This document shows positions 1 through 10,754 of a stretch of DNA of 64,000 bases, piece by piece (positions within the stretch are counted from its first letter, which is position 1; the number at the start of each line of letters is the position of its first letter). Under the pieces are notes generated by a model. It saw nothing but the letters and a program-made list of their open reading frames with translations, searched no databases and was not told the DNA's origin. A program made the translations under genes and the position numbers. The stretch is from Malania oleifera (lineage: Eukaryota > Streptophyta > Magnoliopsida > Santalales > Ximeniaceae), in contig NC_080420.1 in NCBI RefSeq assembly GCF_029873635.1, positions 58,218,846-58,282,845 on the forward strand. The letters run 5' to 3'.

Positions 1-12
1 GTAGTTTTCATG

Positions 13-402
13 GGCTTGCTACTTTCTTAAGCAATTCGTAGGGCATTTTGGCATCATCTCCTATCATTGAGTGTTTGAAGAAAGAAGAGTTTCATTGGAC
101 CCCATTAGTTGCTAGAGCTTTTAGAGAGGTCAAATAGAAGATGATCAAAACACCTGTACTTAGGCATTCAGACTTTCGTAGAGTTTTTGAGGTGGCTTGT
201 GGTGTCTGTCTCGCTACTTTCTTAAGCGATTCATAGGGCATTTTGGCATCATCTTCTATCATTGAGTGTTTGAAGAAAGAAGAGTTTCATTGGACCCCAT
301 TAGTCACCGGAGCTTTAAGAGAGGTCAAACAGAAGATTATCAAAACACATGTACTTAGGCATACAGAATTTAGTAGAGTTTTTGAGGTGGCTTGTGGTGC
401 CT
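13..402 (+). repeat. In-frame 195-bp tandem duplication inside G1 pol
   Basis: Two consecutive copies, about 13-207 and 208-402, start with the same GCTACTTTCTTAAGC stretch offset by exactly 195 bp (65 codons). Each encodes the reverse transcriptase/RNase H junction: an ECLKKEEFHW motif followed by FEVACG. The copies differ at a number of sites, so the duplication is not recent. It leaves the frame unchanged. Confidence 0.85.
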
Positions 403-449
403 CTAGGATAGGTATAGGTGAGGTCTTGAGTCAAGAGGGAATCCTATAA
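243..449 (+). pseudogene. G1 RNase H start, remnant
   Basis: A 68-codon open stretch of the second copy of the duplicated segment. It reads through ECLKKEEFHW and FEVACGASRIGIGEVLSQEG, the usual start of a gypsy RNase H domain where D would be expected in place of E in FEVACG-type motifs. Recognisable RNase H sequence (the YDKEFY-type motif) continues to 631 with a stop and a frame change, where G2 interrupts it. Confidence 0.7.
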
Positions 450-631
450 CATTTTTCAATGAAAAACTTTTAGATGCCAAACAGAGATTTAGCACATATG
501 ATAAAGAGTTTTATGTTGTGGTGAGATCCCTCCAACATTGAAGATACTACTTGTTACCCCAAGAGTGTGTACTCTTCTCTGACCCCCTTGCTTTGCAATA
601 CCTAAGCTCATAGAAGAAGTTAAGTGCAAAG

Positions 632-1023
632 TGTCACGGACCCCCAAAATGGGACTCAAGTAAGGGCCGTGTGGCACTCGTTGAGAGCTCTCCCTCGACA
701 AGTCAGCCAACTCTCACACGTTCAAGGCCTGCAAGCACGAGCACCAGGTGAGTCTCAATACTCAAGGAAAACAAGGAACAATAGGATTTCACATGAGCAA
801 TATATTCTTATACACCGAATAAGACTATAACAATCAGAGACATCATAATCCAAGGCAACTAAACACCACAATGAAAAGAACTACTTGTATTATTCATCTA
901 CGAGAGAATCACCATACAAGCGATAACACAGATATTCATATATTCATTCAAAATCCCTGAAGAATACAATTATAGCAGTATCTCACTCCCCCATTTTCCC
1001 CATTACATTGTCACACCCTAACA
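632..1023 (-). repeat. G2 3' LTR
   Basis: Bounded on the plus strand by TGTCACGGAC and CCCTAACA. It is nearly identical to the LTR at 5969-6359. As the element reads leftwards, this is its 3' LTR. Confidence 0.95.
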
Positions 1024-1035
1024 TCCTCCCCCACT
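1024..1035 (-). other. G2 polypurine tract
   Basis: On the minus strand the bases just before the 3' LTR read AGTGGGGGAGGA. This purine run is the usual plus-strand DNA primer in reverse transcription of such elements. Confidence 0.8.
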
Positions 1036-1110
1036 CAATTTATCGACGTCCTCGTCGATGTGTTGTAAACGGCCTTCTCACTCTTCTGATGTCGATGTAG
1101 ATGTCGTTGA

Positions 1111-1605
1111 CTACGAATTTCTGAAATCTTCAATCTTTTGTATGGCATGCTGAAGGTTGTCTGCTGTGTCCCAACTATTCTCTTCTTCCCCCAGTCCTAA
1201 CCACTGAACCAGAAATTTTTGTTGTTGACGACCTTCTAGATTGATGACTCTGTCTGCAATGATCTCCTGGACTTCTTTGGTGACAGGATGCCTTCTGGAA
1301 ATTGTTGATCTCCTTAATTTTTGTCGGTGCGGATCTGCTTCATCTGTGTGGAATGGCTTTAAATTGCTTACATGAAACACGGGATGAACTGGACGTCTGT
1401 GGCTTTTCATCCACTCGGGTTGCTCAAGCTGATAAGATGCATGTCCCACCTTTTCGATTACTCTGATTGGACCTTCGTAAAGACGTAACAGCCTTTTATC
1501 CTTGCCACGAAGAAAGCAAAATGTCTCCGGCGGCACTTTTACAAGAACCAGATCTCCAGCTTCAAATTGTTGTGGTCGTCTCCCTTTGTCAGCCCATTTC
1601 TTCAT
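1111..1605 (-). pseudogene. G2 integrase C-terminus with chromodomain
   Basis: The open stretch of 164 codons begins in the integrase C-terminal domain (GDLVLVKVPPETF, then an SH3-like segment ending FHVSNLKPF) and ends in a chromodomain (FLVQWLGLGEEENSW, where W and the acidic run match the family). In chromoviruses this domain is thought to guide integration to certain chromatin. It lies in the same frame as the pol stretch upstream and is separated from it only by the TGA at 1633-1635, so its internal Met is not a real start. Confidence 0.9.
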
Positions 1606-1632
1606 GCGCTTGGATGCTTTTTCTAACTGAGC

Positions 1633-4212
1633 TCAGGTGACTTCGATGTTTTGCAACCAATTTTTCATGAATTGGTAGGCTTTTGGGCAATTTCCTTTGT
1701 ATGGACCATCCAGAGTGTGTGGAAGAGTTGGTTGTTGACCTGTCACAATCTCAAAAGGGCTTTTATTAGTTGCAGAAGATTTCATAGAGTTAAAATAGAA
1801 TTGTGCCGTGTCTAGTAAAGTAACCCAATTCTTCTGATTGGAGTGAACAAAATGTCGCAAGTATTCTTCCAGCATCCCATTAAAACATTCAGTTTGACCA
1901 TCTGTCTGTGGGTGATAGCTCGTGGAAAGATTAAGGTTTGAACCCATCAAGCGAAAGAGTTCACCCCAAAATCCCCCCGTGAATCTAACATCCCTATCAC
2001 TAATTAAGCTTTTTGGAACACCCCAATATTTCACCACATGCTTGAAGAATAACTGAGCTGTCTGCTCTGTTGAACACGACTTTGAGACTGGTACGAAAGT
2101 TGCATACTTTGAGAACCGGTCAATCACCACCAAAATTGTGTCAAACTCCTTTACTTTTGGCAACGAGGAAATGAAATCCAAAGAGACACTCTCCCATGGC
2201 CTAGCAGGAACTAGCAATGGCTTCAATAAACCTGAGGTCTTCTTTCTTTCTACCTTGTCTTGTTGACAGATCAAGCACGTTTTAATATAACTCATCACAT
2301 CATCTTGCATATTTGGCCAATAGTACCCCTGTGTAATCAAAGCATGAGTTCTTCGCCATCCCGGATGACCAGCCCAAAACGTATCATGACACTCTTTCAG
2401 TAAGGTTTTCCTCAAGTTTCCAGCTTTAGGCACATAAACTCTCTTGCCTTTAGTCATTATCAGTCCATCTTCTACCCAGAATTGTCGTGTCTTCCCTTCA
2501 TCTATTAGTTTGCTTAGTGACTGCACCTGCTGGTCTGTACTTAAATGTTCCTTGATAAGATTCTTCAAAGGTAGCACCACCCTACTAGTTGATAGATGAC
2601 TGATGATTTTCAATGCTGCCAATTCAGTTTTTCTACTTAAAGCGTCGGCCACTTCATTCGTCTTCCCCACTTTATATTCAAAAGCAAAATCAAATTCAGC
2701 TAGCTTCTCCTGCCAACGGGCTTGTTTTGACGTTAGTCCAGGTTGTGACAAAAAATGAGTAACTGCTACATTATCGGTTTTTACCACAAATTTGGACCCC
2801 AAGAGATAGTGCCTCCACACCCGAAGACAGTGTACCACTGCGAGAAGCTCCTTTTCTTGTGCTGTATAGTTCCGTTCGGCACCCGACAATTTTCTACTTT
2901 CAAAAGCAACTGGATGCCATTCCTGCAAGAGAACTCCCCCTAATGCAAAGTCTGAGGCATCTACTTGCACTTCAAACGTATTTGTCACACCAGGAAAGAT
3001 TAGCACAGGATCTCCTACAATCTTTTCCTTTAATTCAACAAATGCTGATTGGCACTCTTCTGACCACCCCCATGGTACCCCCTTCCTTAATAAATTCGTT
3101 AACAATACAACTCTTCTAGAGTACCCCTCTATAAACTTTCGGTAGTAGTTGGCTAGACCCAAGAAAGATCGCAGTTCTCTAACGGATGTAGGTGCTCGCC
3201 ACTCCTTGATAGTTTTTACTTTAGCTGAATCCATCCGAATCTGGCCCTCCTCAATGATATGCCCCAAGAATTTAATACGCTTTTGAGCGAAAGCACACTT
3301 CTCCCCTTTTACATATAACTGATTTTCTTTGAGTTTTTGAAAAACCTTTCGAAGATGATCTTTATGTTCTTCTAAGGATGCACTGAAAACCAGTATGTCA
3401 TCAAGGTAAACAACCACAAACTGATCAAGGTAGTCCCGAAAAACCTGATTCATTAGAGAACAAAAGGTAGCGGGTGCATTTGTTAGCCCAAAAGGCATGA
3501 CAAGGAATTCAAATGCTCCATACCGTGTGACACAAGTGGTCTTCGGTTCATCTCCCTCAACAATGCGCACTTGATGATATCCCGACCTCAAGTCCAGTTT
3601 CGTGAAATATCTAGCTGTACTTAACTGGTCAAAAATATCAGCAATCAGTGGAATAGGATACTTGTTGCGCACGGTCACCTTATTAAGAGCCCGATAATCT
3701 ATACACAAGTGCAAACTACCATCTTGTTTCTTCTGAAATAACACTGGGGCCCCAAAAGGTGCTTTTGAAGGCCGGATGAACCCTGCTGCAATAAGATCAT
3801 TCAGTTGCCTTCTAAGTTCAGCTAACTCAGGCGGCGCCATTCGATAAGGGGCACGTGCTGGCGGCTTTACTCCTGGAAAAAGTTCAATTTCGTGGTCAAT
3901 CTGTCGTCGAGGTGGTAAAACCCTGGGTAGCTGTTCCGGGATCACCTCCTTGAACTCTTCTAAAACTTCCTTAATCTCAAGTGGATATTTCCCTACTTCT
4001 GCATCTTTTGAGACTATTGGTAGAACCATGAAAGAAAATTCTTCCCTTTTTACTCCCTTTTTGAATTGGAGGGCTGAAAGCAACTTCCTCTCATCGAAAT
4101 TGTTGTAGGCTGCGGGGACCGCACAAGGTGCACTTCCCATTATCACAAGACAATCCGAAGCTGGGATCGGCATTGAGCGTGTCACTTTAAGAAAATCCAT
4201 CCCCAATACCAC
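1633..4212 (-). pseudogene. G2 pol: reverse transcriptase, RNase H, integrase
   Basis: An 859-codon open stretch. Reverse transcriptase shows the catalytic YLDD box (VVYLDDILVF) and the MPFGLTNAP motif. RNase H follows with VQVDASDFALGG, then an integrase zinc region with spaced H, H, C, C (GHPGWRRTHA to CLICQQDK) and an integrase core with SLDFI, SDRDVRF and NGMLEEYLRH. All catalytic residues I can place are present. The visible Met start is artificial: the true frame enters from the protease stretch across a one-base frameshift near 4238. A TGA ends it at 1633, just before the chromodomain part. Confidence 0.95.
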
Positions 4213-4601
4213 ATCAAAGTCGTCAAGGGGTGCACAGTGAAATCAATTGTTCCAGACCATGATCCCATTTGGCATGCCACTTTAGGTACCACCCCCACCA
4301 TGGTTAATGCTGGAGAATTCATTGCTTTTATCTTGCCCACATCTTTATCTACTTGCAATTCTAACCGTTGAGCTTCAGAATCAGCAATGAAATTATGGGT
4401 GGCCCCTGTATCAATCATGGCCCTGATTTTCTTTCCATTCAAAAGTAGATCCACATACATTAGTCCCTTCTCCTGAGACTTGTTAATTACTTGACGCTCT
4501 AATGCCCCCAAAAATCTCAAAGCTCCCACCATATTCGGTTGTTCTTCTGGAATTGTTGTCGAGGTTTCGGTTTCCCCTCGAAGGGCCTTCATAGCATTCA
4601 A
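4182..4601 (-). pseudogene. G2 protease
   Basis: The retropepsin-type aspartic protease is recognised from MIDTGATHNF (active site DTG) and the preceding LLNGKKIRAM strand. It shares the gag frame and is separated from gag by the TAG at 4620-4622. Near 4238 one base appears to have been lost, which throws the following VLGMDFLK segment into the next frame. The ancestor therefore probably had one continuous gag-pol frame. Confidence 0.9.
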
Positions 4602-4619
4602 AGCCTTACGATCGGGGCA

Positions 4620-5936
4620 CTACGCCACTCGATGTGGTCCACTGCAAAGAAAACAAGAGATCGGTTGACGCTCTCCACCCCCTGTTCGTCCGCCCCTCCA
4701 CTTCCTATTCATAGGCGCTCTTTTATCTTTCCAAGAACTATTTGTTTCCTTATCCCTTCCCCCATTTGTGGGCTTATACACTTTGTTGGGACGGGAATCA
4801 TTATTGGCGGATGTAGGGAAATTTCGCTTCCCAGAAGTATCTGAAAAATCATCCAACCGTTCAGCAGCAGCGAGGGCAGAAGAGAGATCACCAGCACCTT
4901 GCCGACGTATTTCATTTCTTGGCCATATCTTCAAACCCCGAAGAAAATGAATCAGTTTATCCGATTCAGTCATGTCTAGAATGTCCAACATCAAGGCTTG
5001 GTATTCCCTTACATAACTCCTTAACGACCCCGTCTGTTGCAATTCCATTACTTTGCACTTTGCGATATACTCCACATTTTCTGGATAGAATTGGGCCTTC
5101 AACGCCTGTTTCAACCCCTCCCATGTGTTAATGACACATCTATTGTGCTGAATATCATTCCATTTAGTTCTCCACCACAATTTTGCATCCCCAACCAGGT
5201 ATACCGTTGCCATATTGACCCGGTCCACTTCTAAATCCACTCGGGAGCACGTGAAGTAGTGTTCCATATCAAAGAAGAAATTGTCTAGCTCCTTTGCATC
5301 TCGTGTACCCCCAAAACTTTTAGGTTCCGGTACCTTCCATTGAGAACTCTCATTTGGATGTGCAACTGGCCATCGGGCTAACTGTGCCACTGCATTCACT
5401 TTCGCAGTGATCTCTTGTAAATCCCTCTGGACTTAGACCACCGCACTTTGGACATTGCCCATCTCCTTCAAATCTCCCTTCAAAGCAGTAATGGACACTT
5501 TAACATCTTCTGTAAGGAAATCAAGATTATCCATTAGCTCCCGTAAGGAGGCCTCAAGCTCTATTGGCTCTCCCCGTTGGGACGAAAGAGATGGCAATAT
5601 GCCCTCAATATGTTGTAGCCTACTCTCAAAGGCTTCCAACTGCTCGATACTCTTCTGGAAGGCCTCAAGCCCTCTTGGCCGTTTCTCCAGGGATTTCACA
5701 CTTGGAATGAATTTTTCAAGTTCCTCAAATCTCTCTACGACTTTTGATACCCCATAAAGATTTTCTCTAGGGTTTTCTTCGGCGGCCTCAAGCTCTGTTG
5801 ACCCGCCTTTCTCTTGTATCAATGTTGCCACCAACCCTTGGAGGTCACCGCACGTTGTCTCCAGGGTTGCGAGTTTTGTCTCAAGTGCCTCAATGCGCTT
5901 CACTCTTCCTGACTTATTTCTCCTAATCCCACGCAT
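4620..5936 (-). pseudogene. G2 gag
   Basis: The most likely start is the ATG at 5934-5936 (MRGIRRNKS). The longer open frame runs upstream through the primer site and LTR, so its earlier Met codons are not credible. A heptad-rich helical N-terminal part (IEALETKLATLE) is followed by a TAA at 5433-5435. Then comes the retrotransposon gag domain (MEHYFTCSRVDLE to LKAQFYPEN) and a zinc knuckle, CFLCSGPHRVA. A TAG at 4620-4622 falls inside the knuckle, just before its last Cys, so the nucleic-acid-binding motif is truncated in any product. Confidence 0.88.
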
Positions 5937-5954
5937 GGTGCTCGCACACACTGT

Positions 5955-5966
5955 GCTCTGATACCA
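5955..5966 (-). other. G2 primer-binding site (initiator tRNA-Met)
   Basis: The minus strand reads TGGTATCAGAGC two bases inside the 5' LTR. This is complementary to the 3' end of plant initiator tRNA-Met and fixes the direction of the element. Confidence 0.93.
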
Positions 5967-5968
5967 AC

Positions 5969-6359
5969 TGTCACGGACCCCCAAAATGGGACTCAAGTAA
6001 GGGCCGTGTGGCACTCGTTGAGAGCTCTCCCTCGACAAGTCAGCCAACTCTCACACGTTCAAGCCTGCAAGCACGAGCACCAGGTGAGTCTCAATACTCA
6101 AGGAAAACAAGGAACAATAGGATTTCACATGAGCAATATATTCTTATACACCGAATAAGACTATAACAATCAGAGACATCATAATCCAAGGCAACAGAAC
6201 ACCACAATGAAAAGAACTACTTGTATTATTCATCTACAAGAGAATCACCATACAAGCAATAACACAGATATTCATATATTCATTCTAAATCCCTGAGGAA
6301 TACAATTATAGCAGTATCTCACTCCCCCATTTTCCCCATTACATTGTCACACCCTAACA
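5969..6359 (-). repeat. G2 5' LTR
   Basis: A second copy of the 391-bp repeat, with the same TGTCACGGAC and CCCTAACA ends on the plus strand as the left LTR. It acts as the 5' LTR because the primer site adjoins its left edge. Confidence 0.95.
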
Positions 6360-8000
6360 CAGAGCATGCTGGCTGGGTAGAGTTCCTCAACGAGTACACT
6401 TTTATTCTTAAGCATCGTTCAAGTGTTGAGAATAAAGTGGTTGATGGCCTTAGTAGGGTAGCCTTTATTCTCCATATATGGAGAGTTGAGGTCATTGGGT
6501 TTGATCATTTGAGGACGACTACTCCACTTGCCCAGATTTTGGGATTATTTTTCAAGAGGTGAGTGAGGGCTACCATAGGGATTTCGTAGATTTCATCATC
6601 TGGGAGAGATACCTATTTAAAGGTGCTAGGTTATGCATACCTTGTACTACCTAAAGATCTTTTAATTTGGGAATTGCCTGCTGAAGGGTTAGCTGGTCAC
6701 CTAGGGTAGGATAAAACCATTGCCTTAGCTGAGGTTTGGTTTTATTGGCCTTCCTTAAAGAGGGATGTTGCTAGGAAAGTGTCTTAGTACCATACCTGTC
6801 AATTAGCCAAAGCTAAGAGACACAACACTGGTCTTTATACCCCTCTACCATTGCCACACATGCCTTGGAGAGTCCTAAGTACGGATTTTGTTCTTGGACT
6901 TCCCAAAAAAGTTGGGGACATGATACCGTATTTGTTGTTGTTGACAGATTCTCCAAGATGGCACATTTCATTCAATGTAATTAGAATTTTGGTGCATCTC
7001 ATGTCGCTAAATTTTTACTTAGAGAGGTTGTCAAATTGCATGGGTTGCCAACCTCCAGAGTGTCTGATAGGGATATCAAGTTGTCCAGCTACTTTTGGAA
7101 GAAACTTTGAAAAATTTGTGGGACTCACCTATTGTTTTCTTCTACTTGGCGCCCCCGAATTGATGGGTAGATTGAGGTTGTGAATCATAGTCTTGGTGAC
7201 CTACTTAGGTGTGTTGTGGGAGAAAAATAGGGCAATTGGGACTTGCTGCTACCTATTGTTGAGTTTTCTTATGATAATTCTGTGAATAGGTCCATGGGTA
7301 AGAGTCCTCGTGAGTGTGTATTTTGGTTACAAGCCCTGTGCACCCATTGATCTTGTTCCTTTGCCACTAGAAGCCCGTATTTGTGAGCCTGTTGAGTCTT
7401 TGTTTGTCACATTCATGAGCTGCATGCTGAGGTTAGGCAAAAACTTGCTATGGGTAAATATGGATTATAAGCTTGCTGCAGGCGTACATCGTAGATCTAG
7501 AGAGTTTAATGCAGGTGATAGTGTCATGGTTCACGTACGACCTAAGCACTACCTAGAAATTCATTTAAAAAGCTCCATGCTCATGCCATTGGCCTTCCTC
7601 ATCCTTAAGAAACTTGGACCTAATGCATATTTACTTGATTTGCCTACTCATATGATCATTAGTCTAATGTTTAATGTTGAGGATTTGACACCTTACCAAG
7701 ACACTTTTGAGCCTCTTGGTTTGCCATTTGATGCCTATGTAGGTTTAGTAGCTCCTCAGCCTCTCTTTATTTCTCAACCATAAGAAATAGTGGAGTCTAT
7801 CTTGGGTGACGAGTTTGTGACGTGTCCTCATGATGATTTTTGTCACTACTTGGTTTAGTGGAGAGGTGGCCCCAAGTCATTTGCTACATGGCTTGCCAAG
7901 GATGATGTTTATGGCAGCACCCCTGACTTGCTGGAGCCATATTTGCAGTCCTAGGTTTAGGGAAGATGTGTATGGGGGACCTCTTTGTATTTTTTTAGAG
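6360..8000 (+). pseudogene. G1 RNase H end, integrase and C-terminal domain, remnant
   Basis: G1 resumes beside the target duplication with AGWVEFLNEYTF and VVDGLSRV, the end of RNase H. Integrase zinc-finger sequence (GHLG, then YHTCQLAKAKRHN) and core sequence (WRVLSTDFVLGLP) follow at 6690-7000, and a C-terminal stretch at 7310-7783 with FNAGDSVMVHVRPKHY and LDLPTHM, ending in FNVEDLTPY. Further on, a chromodomain-like run is readable near 7800-7950. Many stops and frame changes are present, so this is a dead copy. Confidence 0.78.
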
Positions 8001-8021
8001 AATTATTTTAGTATTTGTAAT

Positions 8022-8162
8022 TATGTTCTATATTCCTGCTACTGCTCTTCCCCTCCTCTCAATTCTATAAATTCTAATACTTATGCTGCACCACGTAAAC
8101 ATGTAGATTATAAATTTATCTTTTTGATTTTTTAATCTTGTATGCACTAATCAGCTAAATAC
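8022..8162 (+). repeat. Left copy of a 145-bp direct repeat bracketing C1-C2
   Basis: The segment with CTGCTCTTCCCCTCCTCT and CACCACGTAAACATGTAGAT recurs at 16127-16271. It is probably G1 LTR sequence. It stops exactly where the copia C1 LTR begins. Confidence 0.8.
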
Positions 8163-8565
8163 TGTTGACCCACCCATGTGGGTGCTTTTATTTTTTCTTG
8201 GAAGTTGTAGCATCGTGGTGTATGCGGAGCCTCGAGCATGCATATTTCTTTTATTGCTACTCCATCCCAACGTTCCCCTTTTATATATGTAGGTACACTG
8301 CTTTGTATAGCTGTGTGTGAGTGTTCAAGAAAAAAATATACAGACAGAGGAAGAAGCTAGAGCTGTGTGAGGCAGAGAGATTTGTGCTGAGAGTTGAGTG
8401 AGACTGTGTTCTCCTCCTCCATTGTATTTGTCTTGATAATATAGTGTGACTCTCTCTCTCCTGTGGATGTAGGCCGAGTTTGGCCGAACCACGTAATTTC
8501 TTTGTCTTTTTTGGTGTGTGATTCTTTGTGTTTGTGTTGCTGTATTCATCCCCTTCCCTCTAACA
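8163..8565 (+). repeat. C1 5' LTR
   Basis: A 403-bp repeat starting TGTTGACCCACC and ending CCCTCTAACA. No second copy of this LTR was found in the window. It contains a CT-rich stretch and then the hairpin-forming GTGG...CCAC motif at 8463-8492 that is shared with other copia LTRs here. Confidence 0.85.
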
Positions 8566-8567
8566 AC

Positions 8568-8579
8568 TGGTATCAGAGC
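8568..8579 (+). other. C1 primer-binding site (initiator tRNA-Met)
   Basis: TGGTATCAGAGC lies two bases after the LTR end. It is a perfect match to the usual copia primer site. Confidence 0.93.
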
Positions 8580-9224
8580 TTGGAGAGGGTGAGGAGCGTG
8601 ATTAAATTTTGTGCTTACCTTCGGGTTCAACGACGTCATGATGAAGCTTGGACAGCTGTCACAGAGGCGTGAATGGCGACTTCACACACCGCAATTTCAG
8701 CTCCTCGTTGCTTCCCCACAAAAATTGTTTGTTACTAATCGTGTCTGATCTCTCATTCGCGGGTGATTGCAGCACCTAGTGTGGACAATTTTTTTTTTCT
8801 CTGTGTAGAGACACAGACAGAGCAAAAGGATGAAGAGGAAGACTGAGGCTTCCACTGCAAGTCTCTAAAAGGGGCTAATGTCTTTTATTATTAAAATAAA
8901 AAAAAGGGGGTGTTGTCACTTAACCTTTTCCTTACAAAAATAAGGTGGGAAATTTTTTTTGCACATTTAATTGCAAGCAGCAGAAGAAGGGTGTAGAAGG
9001 TGCATGCCTTGAATTTGCAATTTTTTGCCACGTCACCAGGGGCCCACCTACCACGTCACCAGCGGGGCCCGCATGCCACGTCATCTGTGGGACCCACACA
9101 TAAATCGGGTCAGACTTATTCCTAGCTATTTTGACCGTTTCGGATGCATGGGTGCAATCAATTTTTCCAAAGTTAGCCTCTAAGTTGTTATTTTATAATA
9201 GATGACAATTTATCCAAGTTCGGT
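8580..9224 (+). other. C1 untranslated leader
   Basis: No gene is visible between the primer site and gag. The stretch holds poly-T and poly-A runs and, near 9030-9100, several CCACGTCA motifs. Similar CCACGTCA-rich leaders occur in C2 (10751-11144 and 13258-13480) and C3, so this looks like a leader character of this group of elements. Confidence 0.6.
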
Positions 9225-10117
9225 GTGGAGCAATTTGATGGTCGGAACAATTTCAGTTTATGGCAGAGTACAGTCAAGGATATCTTGATTCGGTGTGACT
9301 TAATCAAGCTACTAATTGGGAAGAAGCCAGAAAATATCAATGATGATGATTGCGCAGAGATGGAAATGAAAAAGGTTAGTACTATTCATTTATGTCTGTC
9401 AAACGAAGTTAAATATTCTATTTTAGATGAATCATCACCTGTTGAGTTATGGAATAAATTGGAACAGAGATACATTCAAAATCTCTAACAAACAAGCTAT
9501 TTTTGAAGAAGAAACTCTATCAGCTAAAAATGGAAGAAGGGATAAATATTATTGATCACATAAATGATTACAACAAGATTATGACCCAGCTAATAAGTCT
9601 TGGTGTAAAAGTTGAAAAAGAAGATAAAACACTTCTTCTCCTGGAATCTCTACCACCTTCTTATGATAGTCTTGCCACCACATTGTTTATTGGTAAGGAA
9701 ACCTTGAATTTGGAAGAAGTGATGACTTCACTACAAGATACTGAAACCCTTAGAAAGCCAACTTTTAACCTCCAAGGGCGAGCCTTGGTCACACAAGGTG
9801 AGAAACTGACCAGGGGTAGAGATTAAAATAGAAATCAAAACCATGGAAGATCAAGAAGTAGACGGTCCAAATCAAGAGCTTTGGTAAATTCCAACAACAC
9901 TCAGAACAAAATGCAGATCGAGTGTTGGAATTGTGGCAAGATTGGCCACTACAAAAATCAATGCCGATCCTGGAAGAAGGAGCCAGAAAATAAAACCGAA
10001 GAAAATGTCATCTCTTCTTCAAGAGAAGGAGATGCACTATTATGCTCTCTGCAAAGGAAGGGAGAGTCTTGGGTATTAGACTCTGGAGCCTCGTTTCATG
10101 CAATAGGCAACAAATAA
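9225..10117 (+). pseudogene. C1 gag and protease start
   Basis: Copia gag is recognised from VEQFDGRNNFSLWQ and the following helical repeat (IIDHINDYNKIMTQL). A stop and frame change near 9488-9503 and a stop at 9824-9826 break it. A zinc knuckle follows at about 9921-9962 (CWNCGKIGHYKNQC, spacing CX2CX4HX4C). Then comes the protease active-site region SWVLDSGASFHAIG (DSG) near 10065-10105. These belong to one gag-pol protein in the intact family. Confidence 0.88.
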
Positions 10118-10735
10118 ATGCTTAACAGGTATGTACCCGGTAATCTTGGCAATGTTTATCTTGGTGATGACAAACTTTGTGAAATTGTAGGAAAAGGAGA
10201 AGAAAAAATAAATTTGATAGGTACCACTTGGAGTTTGACTGATGTAAGATATATCCTTGATCTCAAGAAAAATATAATATCTTTTGGACAACTTGCAAGT
10301 GAAGGTTACACTACAACCTTCTGTGGCGATAGTTGGAAAATTTCCCAAGACGTAATGACATGCTTGTGCGGTAAGAAAACTGGTACTCTTTATATGACCT
10401 CAGATGCTTGCATGTCAATTTCAGTTGCTGTAGGGAATGAAGATTCAAACCTATGACATCAGAGACTCGGTCACATGAGTGAGAAAGGTTTGAAAATTAT
10501 GAACTCAAAGGGAAAGATACTACGTCTCCAGTTAGCTAATATTGACCAATGTGAAAGTTGCATTCTTGACAAACAAAAAAGAGTTAGCTTTTAGACATTC
10601 GACAGAACTCCAAAGAAAGAAATATTATAGCTGGTGCACACCGATGTTTGGGGACCGAGTCCATTTTCATTCATTGGTGGGAAATCCTATTTCGTCACTT
10701 TTATTGACGACCATTCCAAGAAGGTATGGGTCCTA
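10118..10735 (+). pseudogene. C1 protease end and integrase start
   Basis: The sequence after the protease active site reads the typical copia series: GNVYLGDDKL, LKKNIISFGQL, GTLYMTSDA, then the integrase zinc region (HQRLGHMSEKGLK to CESCILDKQ), then HTDVWGP and FIDDHSKKVWV at the start of the catalytic core. It has several in-frame stops (for example 10455, 10593 and 10629). Homology ends abruptly at about 10733. Confidence 0.87.
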
Positions 10736-10754
10736 ACAAGTGGTATCATAAACC
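10734..10754 (+). other. Junction of C1 and C2 at a primer-site-like sequence
   Basis: Directly after the C1 integrase codons the sequence reads CTAACA, AG, TGGTATCATAAACC. This is exactly what is expected at an LTR end followed by a primer site, and it resembles the C3 primer site (TGGTATCATAGC). No LTR body precedes it. C2 thus starts here without its own 5' LTR. Confidence 0.65.

Larger units (their letters stand above)
632..6359 (-). mobile_element. G2: nearly complete chromovirus-type Ty3/gypsy retrotransposon
   Basis: This 5.7-kb element has two LTRs of about 391 bp (632-1023 and 5969-6359). An initiator-Met primer site lies inside the right LTR and a purine tract next to the left one. 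The order gag, protease, reverse transcriptase, RNase H, integrase, chromodomain is read leftwards. The flanking 5 bp are CAAAG at 627-631 and CAGAG at 6360-6364, a target duplication with one difference. The LTRs differ at only a handful of positions, so insertion was fairly recent. Coding is broken by three in-frame stops (5433-5435, 4620-4622, 1633-1635) and one frameshift near 4238. Short LTRs and a C-terminal chromodomain fit small plant chromoviruses such as Reina or Galadriel; I cannot choose between them. Confidence 0.95.
1..8162 (+). mobile_element. G1: decayed Ty3/gypsy element, outer host of G2
   Basis: This is a plus-strand gypsy pol remnant. Reverse transcriptase/RNase H end sequence lies at 1-631. 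It is cut by the minus-strand element G2 and resumes at 6360 with the RNase H end, then integrase (zinc region near 6690-6830, core near 6850-7190, C-terminal part 7310-7783) and a chromodomain-like stretch near 7800-7950. Stops and frameshifts are frequent, so it is not coding. The left end lies outside the window. The right end, about 8000-8162, looks like the start of a 3' LTR cut off by copia C1. The proposed chromovirus affiliation rests on the weak C-terminal similarity. It is older than G2 and C1, which both interrupt it. Confidence 0.8.
8163..10738 (+). mobile_element. C1: 5' half of a Ty1/copia element
   Basis: It begins with a TG...CA LTR (8163-8565), an initiator-Met primer site, a non-coding leader, gag, protease and the start of integrase. 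It ends abruptly after the integrase motif FIDDHSKKVWV at about 10733. The rest of pol and the 3' LTR are missing. At that point a different copia element (C2) begins with a primer-site-like sequence. Stops and a frameshift in gag show it is inactive. Confidence 0.88.
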
